33,093 bases of DNA from Staphylococcus coagulans (GCF_002901995.1 NZ_PPQN01000019.1:1-33093); one strand, 5' to 3'; counted from the first letter of the stretch, positions 24,664-33,066 are shown. Numbers and translations are program-made. Notes: generated from the sequence alone by a model not told the origin.

Positions 24664-25653
24664 TTAGTTCTCTTCAAAGTAGCGTTTTAACTTATCTTTC
24701 GTTTCCTGGCAAGCAAAGCTGTAATCAATTGCATCATAATTTATTTTTTGTATATCGGCCATATTCAGTAGACGGTGTTCCAACAATAATGCATATTCAT
24801 CCATTAACGTTGTCTGTGTCACTGTTCGATTATCCGTATTAATCAAGAAAGCCACCTCTTGTTCCATGAGCTTTGGCAAATCTAAAGTCGCCAATGTATC
24901 TATGGCCTTTGTTTGTAAATTGCTATTCGGACAAAACTCTAATAGGACATCGTGTTCTTTCACCCAAGACAAAGCCTGTTCATCTTGAAAAATCGCCACA
25001 CCATGACCAATTCGACGTGCACCATATTGAATCGCATCGTACACATTCTTTACACAACCACACTCCCCGGCGTGTAATGTAATATTTAAATTTTTACTTT
25101 TTGCATATTGAATTAATGCTTCATGCGCTTCCGTTGGCGAACTCGCTTCATCTCCTGCTAAATCTACACCTACAATATACTTTGTAATCGATGCATTCAC
25201 ACCTAAATGATCAAAAATCGCTTGATTAGTTGCCATTGAATGATGCTTCATTCCACATACGAGCAAACGTACATCCAAATCAAATTGGGCTTCAGCTTGC
25301 TGCGCACCTTCACAAACCGCATCTAAAATTTCAATCGTTTCCAAACCAAGTGACTGATGGAAAGCAGGCGCAAAGCGAACCTCAATATATTTCACCCCAT
25401 CTTCATGCGATTGTCGTGCAACATCGATAACCGCTTCAATAAGACTCTCTTGTGTTTGCATGACCTTCAATATCTCATCAAATGACTGTAAATATTCTGC
25501 TAAACTTTGACAATTTTGATCCACTGTTACTTTATTAATATCTATGCGCACTTGTTGTTTCTCACTCTGTCTTTTTAAATAATCTACACTGACAGAGCCG
25601 TCTAAATGACAATGTAATTCTAATTTTGGTATCTGCTTCAAAACAGCTTTCAT
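24664..25653 (-). CDS. add: Adenosine deaminase
   Basis: This 329-residue zinc enzyme converts adenosine or deoxyadenosine to inosine. Metal ligands and catalytic residues are visible in LHCHLDGS (His pair near 14-16), HAGECG (His/Glu near 195-198), RIGHGVAI and INTDNRT (Asp). The start ATG 25653 follows GAGGTTC. It feeds purine salvage. It is divergently placed from an MFS exporter that resembles purine exporters. Confidence 0.92.
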   Translation of the reverse strand: MKAVLKQIPKLELHCHLDGSVSVDYLKRQSEKQQVRIDINKVTVDQNCQSLAEYLQSFDEILKVMQTQESLIEAVIDVARQSHEDGVKYIEVRFAPAFHQSLGLETIEILDAVCEGAQQAEAQFDLDVRLLVCGMKHHSMATNQAIFDHLGVNASITKYIVGVDLAGDEASSPTEAHEALIQYAKSKNLNITLHAGECGCVKNVYDAIQYGARRIGHGVAIFQDEQALSWVKEHDVLLEFCPNSNLQTKAIDTLATLDLPKLMEQEVAFLINTDNRTVTQTTLMDEYALLLEHRLLNMADIQKINYDAIDYSFACQETKDKLKRYFEEN

Positions 25654-25859
25654 AAGAACCTCACTTCAACATCTTTTTAATTTCTAATTGTACGCGGATT
25701 ATTATTATTGTCAATACAAATTAAAAAATAATGACATGTTTATATGTTTATTGCGAAAGTACTACTAATTTTTCATAAAATAACCTTTTTCACTTCACAT
25801 TTCGTGCTATTTTTTGTAACATCGCAACATATGTGAATCTAGCAAAGGAGGGACAAACG

Positions 25860-27020
25860 ATGCGTCAAAAAACACTCTTTCTATTTTTTATGATAGGAAC
25901 TTTCACTGTAGGTATGGCCGAATACGTAGTGACAGGTCTATTGACTCAAATCTCAGCAGATATGAATGTTCGAATCTCTACTACTGGATTATTAATTAGT
26001 GTTTATGCGATAAGTGTCGCGTTAATCGGTCCTATTATGCGAATTTTAACATTAAAATTCCAAGCAAAAAGACTGCTACCTATATTAATTGCAATCTTTA
26101 TTGTCAGCAATATCATCGCTGCACTTGCACCTAACTTCAATGTGTTGCTCATTTCAAGACTATTATCTGCATCTATGCACGCTCCATTTTTTGGTGTATG
26201 TATGAGTGTAGCTTCAGCCATTGTACCTCCTCAGAAAAAAACACACGCCATCGCTTTAGTTCAAGCAGGTCTCACAATTGCTGTGATGATTGGTGTCCCA
26301 TTTGGTTCATTTTTTGGTGGCTTGTCAAATTGGAGAATTGTCTTTGTGATTATGATTGGATTAGCATTGATCACATTAATAGGTTTACTAAAATACACAC
26401 CTGACATTACTTTGAGTTCTGAAGTGAATGTTAAAAACGAGTTGAAAATATTTAAAAATCCGCATGTGCTTATCATTATTTCTATTATTGTCTTTGGTTA
26501 TTCTGGTGTCTTTACAACCTATACATTTATGGAGCCAATTCTTTATCAATATGCGCCTTACGGTACTACAGGACTAACAGTTTGCCTATTTATGTTCGGA
26601 TTAGGTGGCGTGATTGGAAACTTAGCAACTGGAAGTGTGCCTGAACCACGTTTAACGCAATACCTTTATTACACATTTCTATTGCTATTAATCACGATTT
26701 TCTTTTTTGTTTTCGCTGTTCATAATGCTGTACTTGCATTAATCATTTGTTTTGCGTTTGGTTTCGGCACATTTGGTACCACACCATTGTTGAACAGTAA
26801 AGTGATTTTAAGTGCAAAAGATGCACCTTTATTGTCTAGTACCGTCGCTGCATCCGTTTTTAATTTAGCCAATTTTTTAGGCGCCGTCATCGGTTCTTTA
26901 CTATTAGAGTCTGGATTCGATTACAAGCGTCTCACATTGATTTCATCAGCAATTATTTTATTAGGCATTATATTAAATGGCGTTAATCACTTTTATGAAA
27001 AACGACGCTCTATTTCCTAA
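25860..27020 (+). CDS. MFS transporter, drug/purine exporter type (DHA1)
   Basis: I start at ATG 25860 because AGGAGG stands seven bases before it, giving 386 residues with 12 hydrophobic segments. The N-terminal FTVGMAEYVVTGLLTQIS region and the LISVYAISVALIGPIM segment belong to the AraJ/PbuE/YdhP group of DHA1 exporters, which includes the Bacillus purine exporter PbuE and various drug exporters. The neighbouring adenosine deaminase gene makes a purine or nucleoside substrate worth considering, but the sequence does not fix it. Confidence 0.85.
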   Translation: MRQKTLFLFFMIGTFTVGMAEYVVTGLLTQISADMNVRISTTGLLISVYAISVALIGPIMRILTLKFQAKRLLPILIAIFIVSNIIAALAPNFNVLLISRLLSASMHAPFFGVCMSVASAIVPPQKKTHAIALVQAGLTIAVMIGVPFGSFFGGLSNWRIVFVIMIGLALITLIGLLKYTPDITLSSEVNVKNELKIFKNPHVLIIISIIVFGYSGVFTTYTFMEPILYQYAPYGTTGLTVCLFMFGLGGVIGNLATGSVPEPRLTQYLYYTFLLLLITIFFFVFAVHNAVLALIICFAFGFGTFGTTPLLNSKVILSAKDAPLLSSTVAASVFNLANFLGAVIGSLLLESGFDYKRLTLISSAIILLGIILNGVNHFYEKRRSIS

Positions 27021-27081
27021 TCCATTCGCTACTCAAATTAAAAACGCTTTCTAACGCGAATGCTTATAATAATGAAGAAAC

Positions 27082-27130
27082 GGGACTCGGATTAAAAACT
27101 TGTCTTAGCAGACTTATGCAATCCAGTCCC
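27082..27130 (+). terminator. Hairpin after the MFS gene
   Basis: GGGACTcGGATT pairs with AATCCAGTCCC, with an inner GTCT/AGAC stem. No long T-run follows, so termination efficiency is uncertain. Confidence 0.5.
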
Positions 27131-27437
27131 CTCCTGCATTTTATGTTTGATTCTCCTAACGCTAGAGAGCTTCATCTGCCTCAAACACTGACCACATTTA
27201 ATAATAAAATTCCCTCTACATAACAGACTTATACTCTAGACATAGTTGCGTCATCATTCACTTTTACCTTCTAAAATTTAAGTCATGCTTTGAAATTTAA
27301 TTAAACTCAATTGATTCAAAAATAATAAGTTAAATACGAATAATTATAAGTTAATATTTTTTTAACTAAAATTAAAAACGAGTTCAACCTTTTTTACTTT
27401 TTATAACGCTATAATAATGTGCAAAGGAGTGATAAAA
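27131..27437. other. Upstream region of hlb with paired GTTAA sites
   Basis: The stretch has no gene. A TATAAT -10 box lies at 27410-27415 without a good -35 box, as for an activated promoter. Two GTTAA sequences at 27329-27333 and 27350-27354 are 21 bases apart, two helical turns. SaeR half-sites are GTTAA but normally lie 11 bases apart, so this is not a standard box. Confidence 0.35.
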
Positions 27438-28421
27438 ATGAAGAAATTACAAAAAACTAAAGCATTCACATCAATCATTTTAGCCCATCTCATTCTATTA
27501 GGTATTACTGTACACCCTACAGCACACGCTGCCAAAGTACCTAACAATAATGAATTAAAATTAGCAAGTCACAATGTCTATATGCTTCCAACATCATTGT
27601 ATCCTAACTGGGGGCAATATATTCGCGCTGATTTAATTTCTCAATCTTTTTACATAAAAGGTAATGATGTTGTTATTTTAAATGAGGCATTTGATAACGG
27701 TGCATCAAATCAACTCTTAAATAACCTTAAAAATGAATACCCACATCAAACTGGCGTTCTAGGTCGCTCTAGATCTGGATGGGATAGCACAGAAGGAAGT
27801 TACTCTAGTACTGTCCTTGAAGATGGAGGGGTGGCAATTGTAAGTAAATATCCAATAAAAGAAAGAATACAGCACGTATTTCGACGCGGTTGTGGTTTTG
27901 ATAATGATAGCAATAAAGGATTTGTATACACGAAAATTGAAAAAGAAGGCAAAAATGTTCATGTTATCGGTACTCATACACAAGCCGAGGATAGCAGATG
28001 TGGAACAGGCTATGACAGAGAGATTCGAGCTGAACAAATGAATGAAATCAGTACATTCGTAAAAAATAAAAACATACCAAAAGATGAAGTGGTCTACATT
28101 GGCGGGGATCTAAATGTTAATAAAGGTTCAAGTGAGTATCAAGACATGCTTAGAAATTTAAATGTTAATGATGTAAGCTTCACTGGACATACAAGCACAT
28201 GGGACCCAGAGTCCAACTCAATTGCAAAATACAATTATCCAAATGCACAATCCGAGTATTTAGACTATATATTTGTAGATAAAGATCATCGGCAACCCGG
28301 CACACTCGTTAATAAAGCTGTAGATGAAAAAGCACAAAGCTGGCATGTCTATGCTTTCCCTTACACTTACTTTTATAATGATTACTCCGATCATTATCCA
28401 ATTAAAGCGTATAGCAAATAA
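27438..28421 (+). CDS. hlb: Sphingomyelinase C, beta-hemolysin
   Basis: This secreted Mg-dependent phosphodiesterase cleaves sphingomyelin to ceramide and phosphocholine, lysing sheep-type red cells and damaging host cells. ATG 27438 follows AAAGGAGTG; an ATG seven codons earlier is not used. The 327 residues start with a signal peptide (1-31, cut after TAHA). The DNase I-like fold shows LASHNVYMLP, the Mg ligand in LNEAFDNG (E83), GGCGFDND-like and SRCG cysteines forming the disulfide, GTHTQ, GGDLNVN and the catalytic SDHYPI near the end. It is clearly homologous to S. aureus Hlb, with no phage insertion in this copy. Confidence 0.96.
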   Translation: MKKLQKTKAFTSIILAHLILLGITVHPTAHAAKVPNNNELKLASHNVYMLPTSLYPNWGQYIRADLISQSFYIKGNDVVILNEAFDNGASNQLLNNLKNEYPHQTGVLGRSRSGWDSTEGSYSSTVLEDGGVAIVSKYPIKERIQHVFRRGCGFDNDSNKGFVYTKIEKEGKNVHVIGTHTQAEDSRCGTGYDREIRAEQMNEISTFVKNKNIPKDEVVYIGGDLNVNKGSSEYQDMLRNLNVNDVSFTGHTSTWDPESNSIAKYNYPNAQSEYLDYIFVDKDHRQPGTLVNKAVDEKAQSWHVYAFPYTYFYNDYSDHYPIKAYSK

Positions 28422-28561
28422 TTATATAGGGATACCGGGGTATAAAATATTTGATAAACTAAACTATTTTGGAAATCTTGCCCCAAGAGCTTCTTTCCTT
28501 ACAGGCTGAAGGCACAAATCAATTTGACTTAATTGAAGTAGATACTTGATAGAAAACAAAT

Positions 28562-28609
28562 AAGAAAACACCTCAAAATTCATTTGAATGGATTTTGAGG
28601 TGTTTTCTT
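28562..28609. terminator. Strong bidirectional terminator after hlb
   Basis: AAGAAAACACCTCAAAATTC and its mirror form a near-perfect stem of about 22 pairs around TTGA, with A/T-rich ends on both strands. Confidence 0.8.
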
Positions 28610-28730
28610 AGGGAGCCAAAACCCTATTATATGAAAATTTCAAAAGATGATATTAAATTAAAAAAACTATCGCATTTATATCAGCATGAAATCATGATGT
28701 GTAAAAATAAACTTTAATACTTCTAAAAAT

Positions 28731-28770
28731 AAAAGTGAGTGGCACAAGTCACCCAGTGCTACTCACTTTT
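28731..28770. terminator. Hairpin between hlb and rpsR
   Basis: AAAAGTGAGT and ACTCACTTTT pair, with an inner GCAC/GTGC. It may back up termination in either direction. Confidence 0.65.
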
Positions 28771-28778
28771 ATTATAGC

Positions 28779-28810
28779 TAAAAACCCCATCCTTTGAACA
28801 GGACAGGGTT
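28779..28810 (-). terminator. rpsF-ssb-rpsR operon terminator
   Basis: On the minus strand AACCCTGTCCT pairs with AGGATGGGGTT around GTTCAA, followed by TTTTAGC. It lies 16 bases after the rpsR stop codon. Confidence 0.75.
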
Positions 28811-28825
28811 CTTAGTCTATGCCAC

Positions 28826-29068
28826 TTATGCTTCGTCTTTAACGAATGGTAGTAATGCCATATGACGTGCACGTTTAATAGCTGTAGTCAACATACGTTG
28901 ATATTTAGCTGAAGTACCTGTCACACGACGTGGTAAAATTTTACCGCGTTCTGAGATAAAACGTTTTAATAACTCAGTATCTTTATAGTCGATATGTGTA
29001 ATACCGTTTGCTGTGAAATAACAAACTTTTTTACGACGACGACCGCCTCTTCTTGGTCCACCTGCCAT
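28826..29068 (-). CDS. rpsR: Ribosomal protein bS18
   Basis: This 80-residue basic protein of the small ribosomal subunit platform pairs with bS6. A basic Gly/Arg N-terminus ([12 protein letters not shown]) leads into [30 protein letters not shown] and [31 protein letters not shown], the family core. It is last in rpsF-ssb-rpsR. AGGGAGG stands before the ATG. Confidence 0.98.
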   Translation of the reverse strand: MAGGPRRGGRRRKKVCYFTANGITHIDYKDTELLKRFISERGKILPRRVTGTSAKYQRMLTTAIKRARHMALLPFVKDEA

Positions 29069-29117
29069 GATTTGTGCCTCCCTTACTATAAAATGATTCT
29101 ATACGTTCGCTAATTCA

Positions 29118-29624
29118 TTAAAATGGTAAATCATCATCACTAATATCGATAGGACCATTCGCATTCGCAAATGGATTATCGTTATGTGCGGGTTGATTGT
29201 TGTTTTGATATGACGAATTTTGACCTTGTTGTTGCCCACCGAAGCTCTGACCATAGCTTTGGAAATCATTGCCTTGATTAGAGTGACGTTGGTTTTGTGA
29301 TTTTGGTTCAAGGAATTGAACACTGTCACATACCACTTCAGTGACGAACACACGTCGGCCTTCTTGGTTCTCATAACTGCGTGATTGTAAGCGACCATCA
29401 ACGCCAGCTAAACTTCCTTTGAACAAAAAGTTGTTCACGTTTTCTGCTTGTTTACGAAAAACTACACAGTTAATGAAGTCCGCTTCACGTTCCCCTTGCG
29501 CATTCGTAAACGTACGATTAACCGCTAGAGTAAAAGTCGCTACACTTACGCCTGAGGGTGTCGTTCTGTATTCTGGATCTTTAGTTAATCGACCTACTAA
29601 TACGACTCTGTTAAGCATTTTCAC
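29118..29624 (-). CDS. ssb: Single-stranded DNA-binding protein
   Basis: This 168-residue protein coats single-stranded DNA during replication and repair. The N-terminal OB fold (1 to about 107) starts [19 protein letters not shown] Gln/Asn/Gly-rich linker (about 110-155) leads to the acidic tip DISDDDLPF, which recruits partner proteins. It is between rpsF and rpsR, as in most Firmicutes, and starts 18 bases after rpsF. Confidence 0.98.
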   Translation of the reverse strand: MKMLNRVVLVGRLTKDPEYRTTPSGVSVATFTLAVNRTFTNAQGEREADFINCVVFRKQAENVNNFLFKGSLAGVDGRLQSRSYENQEGRRVFVTEVVCDSVQFLEPKSQNQRHSNQGNDFQSYGQSFGGQQQGQNSSYQNNNQPAHNDNPFANANGPIDISDDDLPF

Positions 29625-29642
29625 GCCCCCATTATTATTCTA

Positions 29643-29939
29643 TTACTTATCTTCGTCTTCACGGACAACGATGTAACGAATGATATCGTCATTGATTTTA
29701 GCTAAACGTTGGAATTCGTCAGTTGCTACGTTGTTGTCAGACTGAATACGTACGATGTTGTAGTAACCATCTTTAAAGTCTTCAATTTCGTAAGCTAAAC
29801 GACGTTTACCCCAGTCCTTCGTTTCTAATACTTCAGAACCTTCAGAAGCTAAAATTCCGTTAAAACGTTCAACTACTGCTTTACGCGCATCTTCCTCGAT
29901 GTTTGGACGCACGATGTACATAATTTCATATGTTCTCAT
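29643..29939 (-). CDS. rpsF: Ribosomal protein bS6
   Basis: This 98-residue protein of the 30S platform dimerises with bS18. It begins [14 protein letters not shown] and contains the conserved [20 protein letters not shown] strand region. It is the first gene of the operon. The leader (29951-29998) folds into an S6:S18-type control element that takes in part of the AAGGAGG ribosome binding site. Confidence 0.98.
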   Translation of the reverse strand: MRTYEIMYIVRPNIEEDARKAVVERFNGILASEGSEVLETKDWGKRRLAYEIEDFKDGYYNIVRIQSDNNVATDEFQRLAKINDDIIRYIVVREDEDK

Positions 29940-29950
29940 TTTATATTTGC

Positions 29951-29998
29951 ACCTCCTTGTGGTCTATACGGCCTATCAATGAAATGATAAGCAAGGAA
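29951..29998 (-). promoter_or_regulatory. S6:S18 autoregulatory leader element
   Basis: On the minus strand CCTTG (29996-29992) pairs with CAAGG (29959-29955), enclosing a CTTATC/GATAGG hairpin and an unpaired stretch beginning CCG. A CCG-containing bulge beside a hairpin is the hallmark of the mRNA element bound by the S6:S18 complex. The 3' arm of the outer helix runs into AAGGAGG, so binding would block translation. Confidence 0.6.
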
Positions 29999-30023
29999 TA
30001 ATTTTCATTACTCACATTCAAAA

Positions 30024-30052
30024 ATTGTACCACATCACATTACTTATTACAA
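30024..30052 (-). promoter_or_regulatory. Sigma-A promoter of rpsF-ssb-rpsR
   Basis: On the minus strand TTGTAA (30052-30047) and TACAAT (30029-30024) are 17 bases apart, just upstream of the leader element. Confidence 0.65.
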
Positions 30053-30191
30053 CATTAAACAGAAGATGTTCTATATTTCTCTTTATAAATTATTAATGCT
30101 TTCCAAGTCATAAAAAATAAAAGATAAGATTTTTCATTACTTTTTTCACACACTAGTAAAACCGAAATATATTAATTTGTTTTTATGAACA

Positions 30192-30236
30192 ATTAAGAAA
30201 TAGTTAATTTAACTCAATATAAAAGCATGCTATATT
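30192..30236 (+). promoter_or_regulatory. SaeR-like box and promoter of the sbi-like gene
   Basis: ATTAA-GAAATA-GTTAA (30192-30207) fits the SaeR site GTTAA-N6-GTTAA with one mismatch. It abuts the -35 region of a promoter with TATATT at 30231-30236 and a poor -35 box. This placement is usual for Sae-activated genes. In S. aureus, sbi is Sae-controlled. Confidence 0.55.
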
Positions 30237-30282
30237 TTAAATGCTTACAACAAATAAAAACTGAATATGAAAGGGATTAATT

Positions 30283-31542
30283 ATGAAAAACAAGTACATA
30301 GCTAAATTATTAATGGGTGTTGCTACAGTATCTATCGCAACAATCGTATCAAACGGACAAGCTGACGCGAGTGAACAAGAACCATCAAAATCAGGACTTG
30401 CACCTGCAGCGGATCAAACTTTTGAATCTGCAAAAGTATCACCAGAACAAAAAGCATTTTATCAAGTATTACATATGGAAGGCATCACTGAAGAGCAACG
30501 TGATCAATATTTAAAACAATTGCACGAAAATAAAGAAAGTGCACAAAATGTTTTCTCTGAATCAATTAAAGATAGCCAACGTCCTGAGCGTCGTGTAGGT
30601 CAACAAAACGCTTTCTATGAAATTTTAAATAACGAAGACATCACTGACGAACAACGTGATCGTTACATCTCAGAAATCAAAGAAAACCCAGATGCAGCTC
30701 AAAAAGTATTTGATGAATCAGTAAACCAAACTGAAACAAAGCCAGCTGAGCCACAAATCGAGCCAGAAAATTGGGAAGAAAAATGGCAAGAGCAACCTCA
30801 ACAAGAAGAACAAAAACCTGAAGTACCGAAAGTAGAAGAGAAAAAAGAAGAACAACCTCAAGCGCCTAAAGCTGACGAGCAAAAAGAGCAAAAGCCTGAA
30901 GTGAAAGAAGATCAAAAACAACCTCAAGCGCCTAAAGTAGAAGACAAAAAAGAAGAAAAGGCTCCTGAAACGAAACAACCTGAAGTGAAAAAAGAAGAGC
31001 AAAAGCCTGAGGTACAAAAACCTGAAGTTCAAAATCAAGGTCAATCTCAAAACCAAGCAACACCTTCAGCACCTGCTGCTCCAAAAGTTGAAGCACCTTC
31101 AAAATCAACTTGGACAGACTTGTGGAATGACTTCAAACGTCCATTTGAAGATGGTTACACTTACATCAAAGACAGTGCAAATAAAGTTCAAAAATATATA
31201 ACAGATTCATATAATAGTATTACAAAGAAATATAACGATGCAAAATATTATTCAAGCTTATACTTCAAATATAAAAATACAATCGATATTGCTGTATTAG
31301 GATTGTTAAACGAAAAAAGTACTGGTGCATACATTAGCCCTATACAAATCAATGATACTGATAATGCTTTCTACAAAGCTTATGCAAAAACAAGTAACTT
31401 TGTAACTAGCAGTATCAATACAGGAAGAGTTTTACACACACTATATAAAAATCCAACAATCGTAAAAACTGCTATTACTGCAGCGGATACAGCAAATAAA
31501 GTTAAAAATGCTTTCAGCAGCATCTTATCATTCTTCAAATAA
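30283..31542 (+). CDS. sbi: Immunoglobulin-binding protein, Sbi-like
   Basis: This secreted protein of 419 residues has a signal peptide (1-29, cut after QADA) and two three-helix immunoglobulin-binding domains of the protein A type. Domain 1 (about 51-97) has KAFYQVL and EEQRDQYL; domain 2 (about 103-149) has GQQNAFYEIL and DEQRDRYI. A Pro/Glu/Lys/Gln repeat follows (about 150-272) and then a Tyr/Lys-rich C-terminal domain (275-419) like the surface-binding end of Sbi. There is no LPXTG motif, so it is not sortase-anchored. The Fc-contact residues Phe-Tyr and Leu are kept. The protein A Gly29 that contacts VH3 Fab is Gln or Arg here. S. aureus Sbi domains III and IV, which bind complement C3, are not visible; the repeat occupies their place. 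A SaeR-like box precedes it. Confidence 0.8.
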   Translation: MKNKYIAKLLMGVATVSIATIVSNGQADASEQEPSKSGLAPAADQTFESAKVSPEQKAFYQVLHMEGITEEQRDQYLKQLHENKESAQNVFSESIKDSQRPERRVGQQNAFYEILNNEDITDEQRDRYISEIKENPDAAQKVFDESVNQTETKPAEPQIEPENWEEKWQEQPQQEEQKPEVPKVEEKKEEQPQAPKADEQKEQKPEVKEDQKQPQAPKVEDKKEEKAPETKQPEVKKEEQKPEVQKPEVQNQGQSQNQATPSAPAAPKVEAPSKSTWTDLWNDFKRPFEDGYTYIKDSANKVQKYITDSYNSITKKYNDAKYYSSLYFKYKNTIDIAVLGLLNEKSTGAYISPIQINDTDNAFYKAYAKTSNFVTSSINTGRVLHTLYKNPTIVKTAITAADTANKVKNAFSSILSFFK

Positions 31543-31550
31543 TCAATACA

Positions 31551-31588
31551 AAAAGACTCGCTTATCCCTTGCGAGTCTTTTTATTTTT
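31551..31588 (+). terminator. Terminator after the sbi-like gene
   Basis: AAAAGACTCGC pairs perfectly with GCGAGTCTTTT around TTATCCCTT, and TTATTTTT follows. Confidence 0.85.
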
Positions 31589-31653
31589 CATCAATTCATG
31601 TAGCATATGAATAAACTTTATATAGCTTAAATTAAAGGTGGTGGCGTTTTGTC

Positions 31654-31932
31654 ATGAGAAAAGCAATGTATAGTTTTCATATATTAAGTAACACTCTTCT
31701 CATATTGTTATTATTCATTCCTATTCCATTTTTAAATTATGAGGGTGGCGATATTCTTTCTATTTATTTTCAAGTTTCATTAATAGTGTTCGTTCTTTCA
31801 GTCATTTTATGGGTTATGAACCAAAAAAATAGAAAAACGTGGATGATTAGCACAGTCTTGTCCAGTTTGAGTATCCTTATCGTTTTTCCAGTCGCATTTT
31901 TTTACTTATTTTTCGGAATACCCCCTGCGTAA
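31654..31932 (+). CDS. Small membrane protein, 92 aa, unknown function
   Basis: The product has three hydrophobic segments (about 7-26, 36-55 and 64-88) separated by short polar loops (NYEGGD and NQKNRKTW), so it is an integral membrane protein. ATG 31654 has an AAGGTGG sequence about ten bases upstream. No family is recognised. It stands alone between the sbi-like gene, which has its own terminator, and the convergent spl-like gene. Confidence 0.55.
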   Translation: MRKAMYSFHILSNTLLILLLFIPIPFLNYEGGDILSIYFQVSLIVFVLSVILWVMNQKNRKTWMISTVLSSLSILIVFPVAFFYLFFGIPPA

Positions 31933-32308
31933 AAACAATCCAAACTTCTTTAGTAACCAAGTTTGTTACCATTATTTTAAAACGGCAATCGAAAAATCAT
32001 AAATGATGCATCGACTGTACTATATTTTAACCTAAAAAATAAACTGCGAAGTAGAGTCGGTGCACTCTACTTACACAGTTTAAATTGGATGAGGAATATC
32101 CTTTTTTCAGTTTATGTTTTAATCGATAACGACATTCTCTTTATATCGTCGTTATTGTTTTATATTTATATACTTTTTATGGGTTAAGGGGTAAATGTTT
32201 TTATACGAGATGGAAGGTTCTCTTATTTTATAAGTATCTCTTACGATTGAGTCTAAGTCGTAAATTCTAGGGTGATTATTAAAAACGATGAAACAACTTT
32301 ATGTTTGC
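31933..32308. other. Intergenic region with two hairpins
   Basis: No gene is seen. The first hairpin (32041-32081) pairs AAACTG/CAGTTT and AAGTAGAGT/ACTCTACTT. On the minus strand it is followed by ATTTTTT and could end the spl-like transcript, though some 230 bases after its stop codon. The second (32126-32155) pairs ATAACGAC with GTCGTTAT. Confidence 0.5.
32041..32081 (-). terminator. Possible terminator of the spl-like gene
   Basis: A long interrupted stem (AAACTG/CAGTTT outside, AAGTAGAGT/ACTCTACTT inside, loop of six) has an ATTTTTTAGG tail on the minus strand. Confidence 0.5.
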
Positions 32309-33022
32309 TTACTTTTGTGTGTTTTCTTGGATGAATTTTTTAATTTCAGGTGTAAAGTAAACGCCATATCCTTTTCTTTCGGGTGAATCTTTAATATCTC
32401 CAGCGTAAAATACACCTACTGCTTCGCCATTCTCATTTATAATTGCAGAACCAGAATTCCCCGGCTCCGGATAAGCGTCAATTATCATACCAGTTCCTTC
32501 TATAGATAATACTTTACCAAATGATTGTAATAAGTTATAACCATGTTTATCAGGTTTTGGATAGCCCATAATTGAAATTCTTTCATTGACACTGGCATGA
32601 TCGGCTAATTTCAATGCCTGCGTTTTTTCATTAAAGTTCCATCCTTCTTCTGATCTTTCTCTAATATGCACAATTGCTAAATCTTCCTTACCTGGATACG
32701 GAATAATTTCTAATACACCATAATGTCCGCCATTGCTACTATATCCAGTAGGATGCGCAGCGATTCTCTTCACTGCATCTTTGCCTTGGCCACTCACCAC
32801 ATGTTTATTTGTGACAACCGTATTCTTACCTACTACAAATCCTGTCCCATGACTAAATGAGACCACACCATTATATGGGCTGACCGTTGCATCATGAATT
32901 TCTATTACATTTTTTTCTGCTTTTGCGACTGAATGATATTGATCTGAAAGACTACTTCCTATTCCAAGAGAAGTTAAAATCGTTAAAGCTGCAAAGCTTT
33001 TAATTATAATATTCTTATTCAT
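32309..33022 (-). CDS. Spl-like secreted serine protease (S1B family)
   Basis: This 237-residue chymotrypsin-like protease is related to the staphylococcal Spl and V8 enzymes. The signal peptide (1-35) ends AKA and the mature protein would begin with Glu36; Spl enzymes need exactly this mature N-terminus for full activity. The catalytic triad is H74 (TNKHVV), D114 (KEDLAIV) and S189 (PGNSGSA). It ends with GYGVYFTPEIKKFIQE, as in Spl proteins. The His that gives V8 its glutamate specificity (in GIHW) is Phe here (GVFYAGD), so specificity should differ from V8. AGAGGA stands before the ATG. Only one gene is visible, unlike the spl operon of S. aureus; more could lie beyond the window edge. Confidence 0.9.
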   Translation of the reverse strand: MNKNIIIKSFAALTILTSLGIGSSLSDQYHSVAKAEKNVIEIHDATVSPYNGVVSFSHGTGFVVGKNTVVTNKHVVSGQGKDAVKRIAAHPTGYSSNGGHYGVLEIIPYPGKEDLAIVHIRERSEEGWNFNEKTQALKLADHASVNERISIMGYPKPDKHGYNLLQSFGKVLSIEGTGMIIDAYPEPGNSGSAIINENGEAVGVFYAGDIKDSPERKGYGVYFTPEIKKFIQENTQK

Positions 33023-33052
33023 TTTAATTATCCTCTTATTTTAATGACATTT

Positions 33053-33066
33053 TGTATCTAGATACA
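33053..33066. promoter_or_regulatory. 14-bp palindrome at the spl-like promoter
   Basis: TGTATCTAGATACA is a perfect palindrome lying a few bases downstream of a TACAAT -10 box on the minus strand (33079-33074). The position is right for a repressor operator. The -35 box lies outside the window. Confidence 0.4.

Larger units (their letters stand above)
28422..28825. other. hlb-rpsR intergenic region with stacked hairpins
   Basis: No gene can be supported in 404 bases. A 28-codon frame at 28631-28717 (MKISKDDIKLKK start) is too short and lacks a good ribosome binding site; it may be a gene remnant. Three terminator hairpins lie here (listed separately). Confidence 0.45.

Noticed and set aside
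28631..28717. 28-codon frame after hlb
   Set aside because: It is too short, has only a distant AGGGAG as ribosome binding site, and sits between terminators. It may be a gene remnant but cannot be supported.
30718..31056. 112-codon minus-strand frame rich in Leu and Phe
   Set aside because: It is the mirror of the low-complexity Pro/Glu/Lys/Gln repeat of the sbi-like gene.
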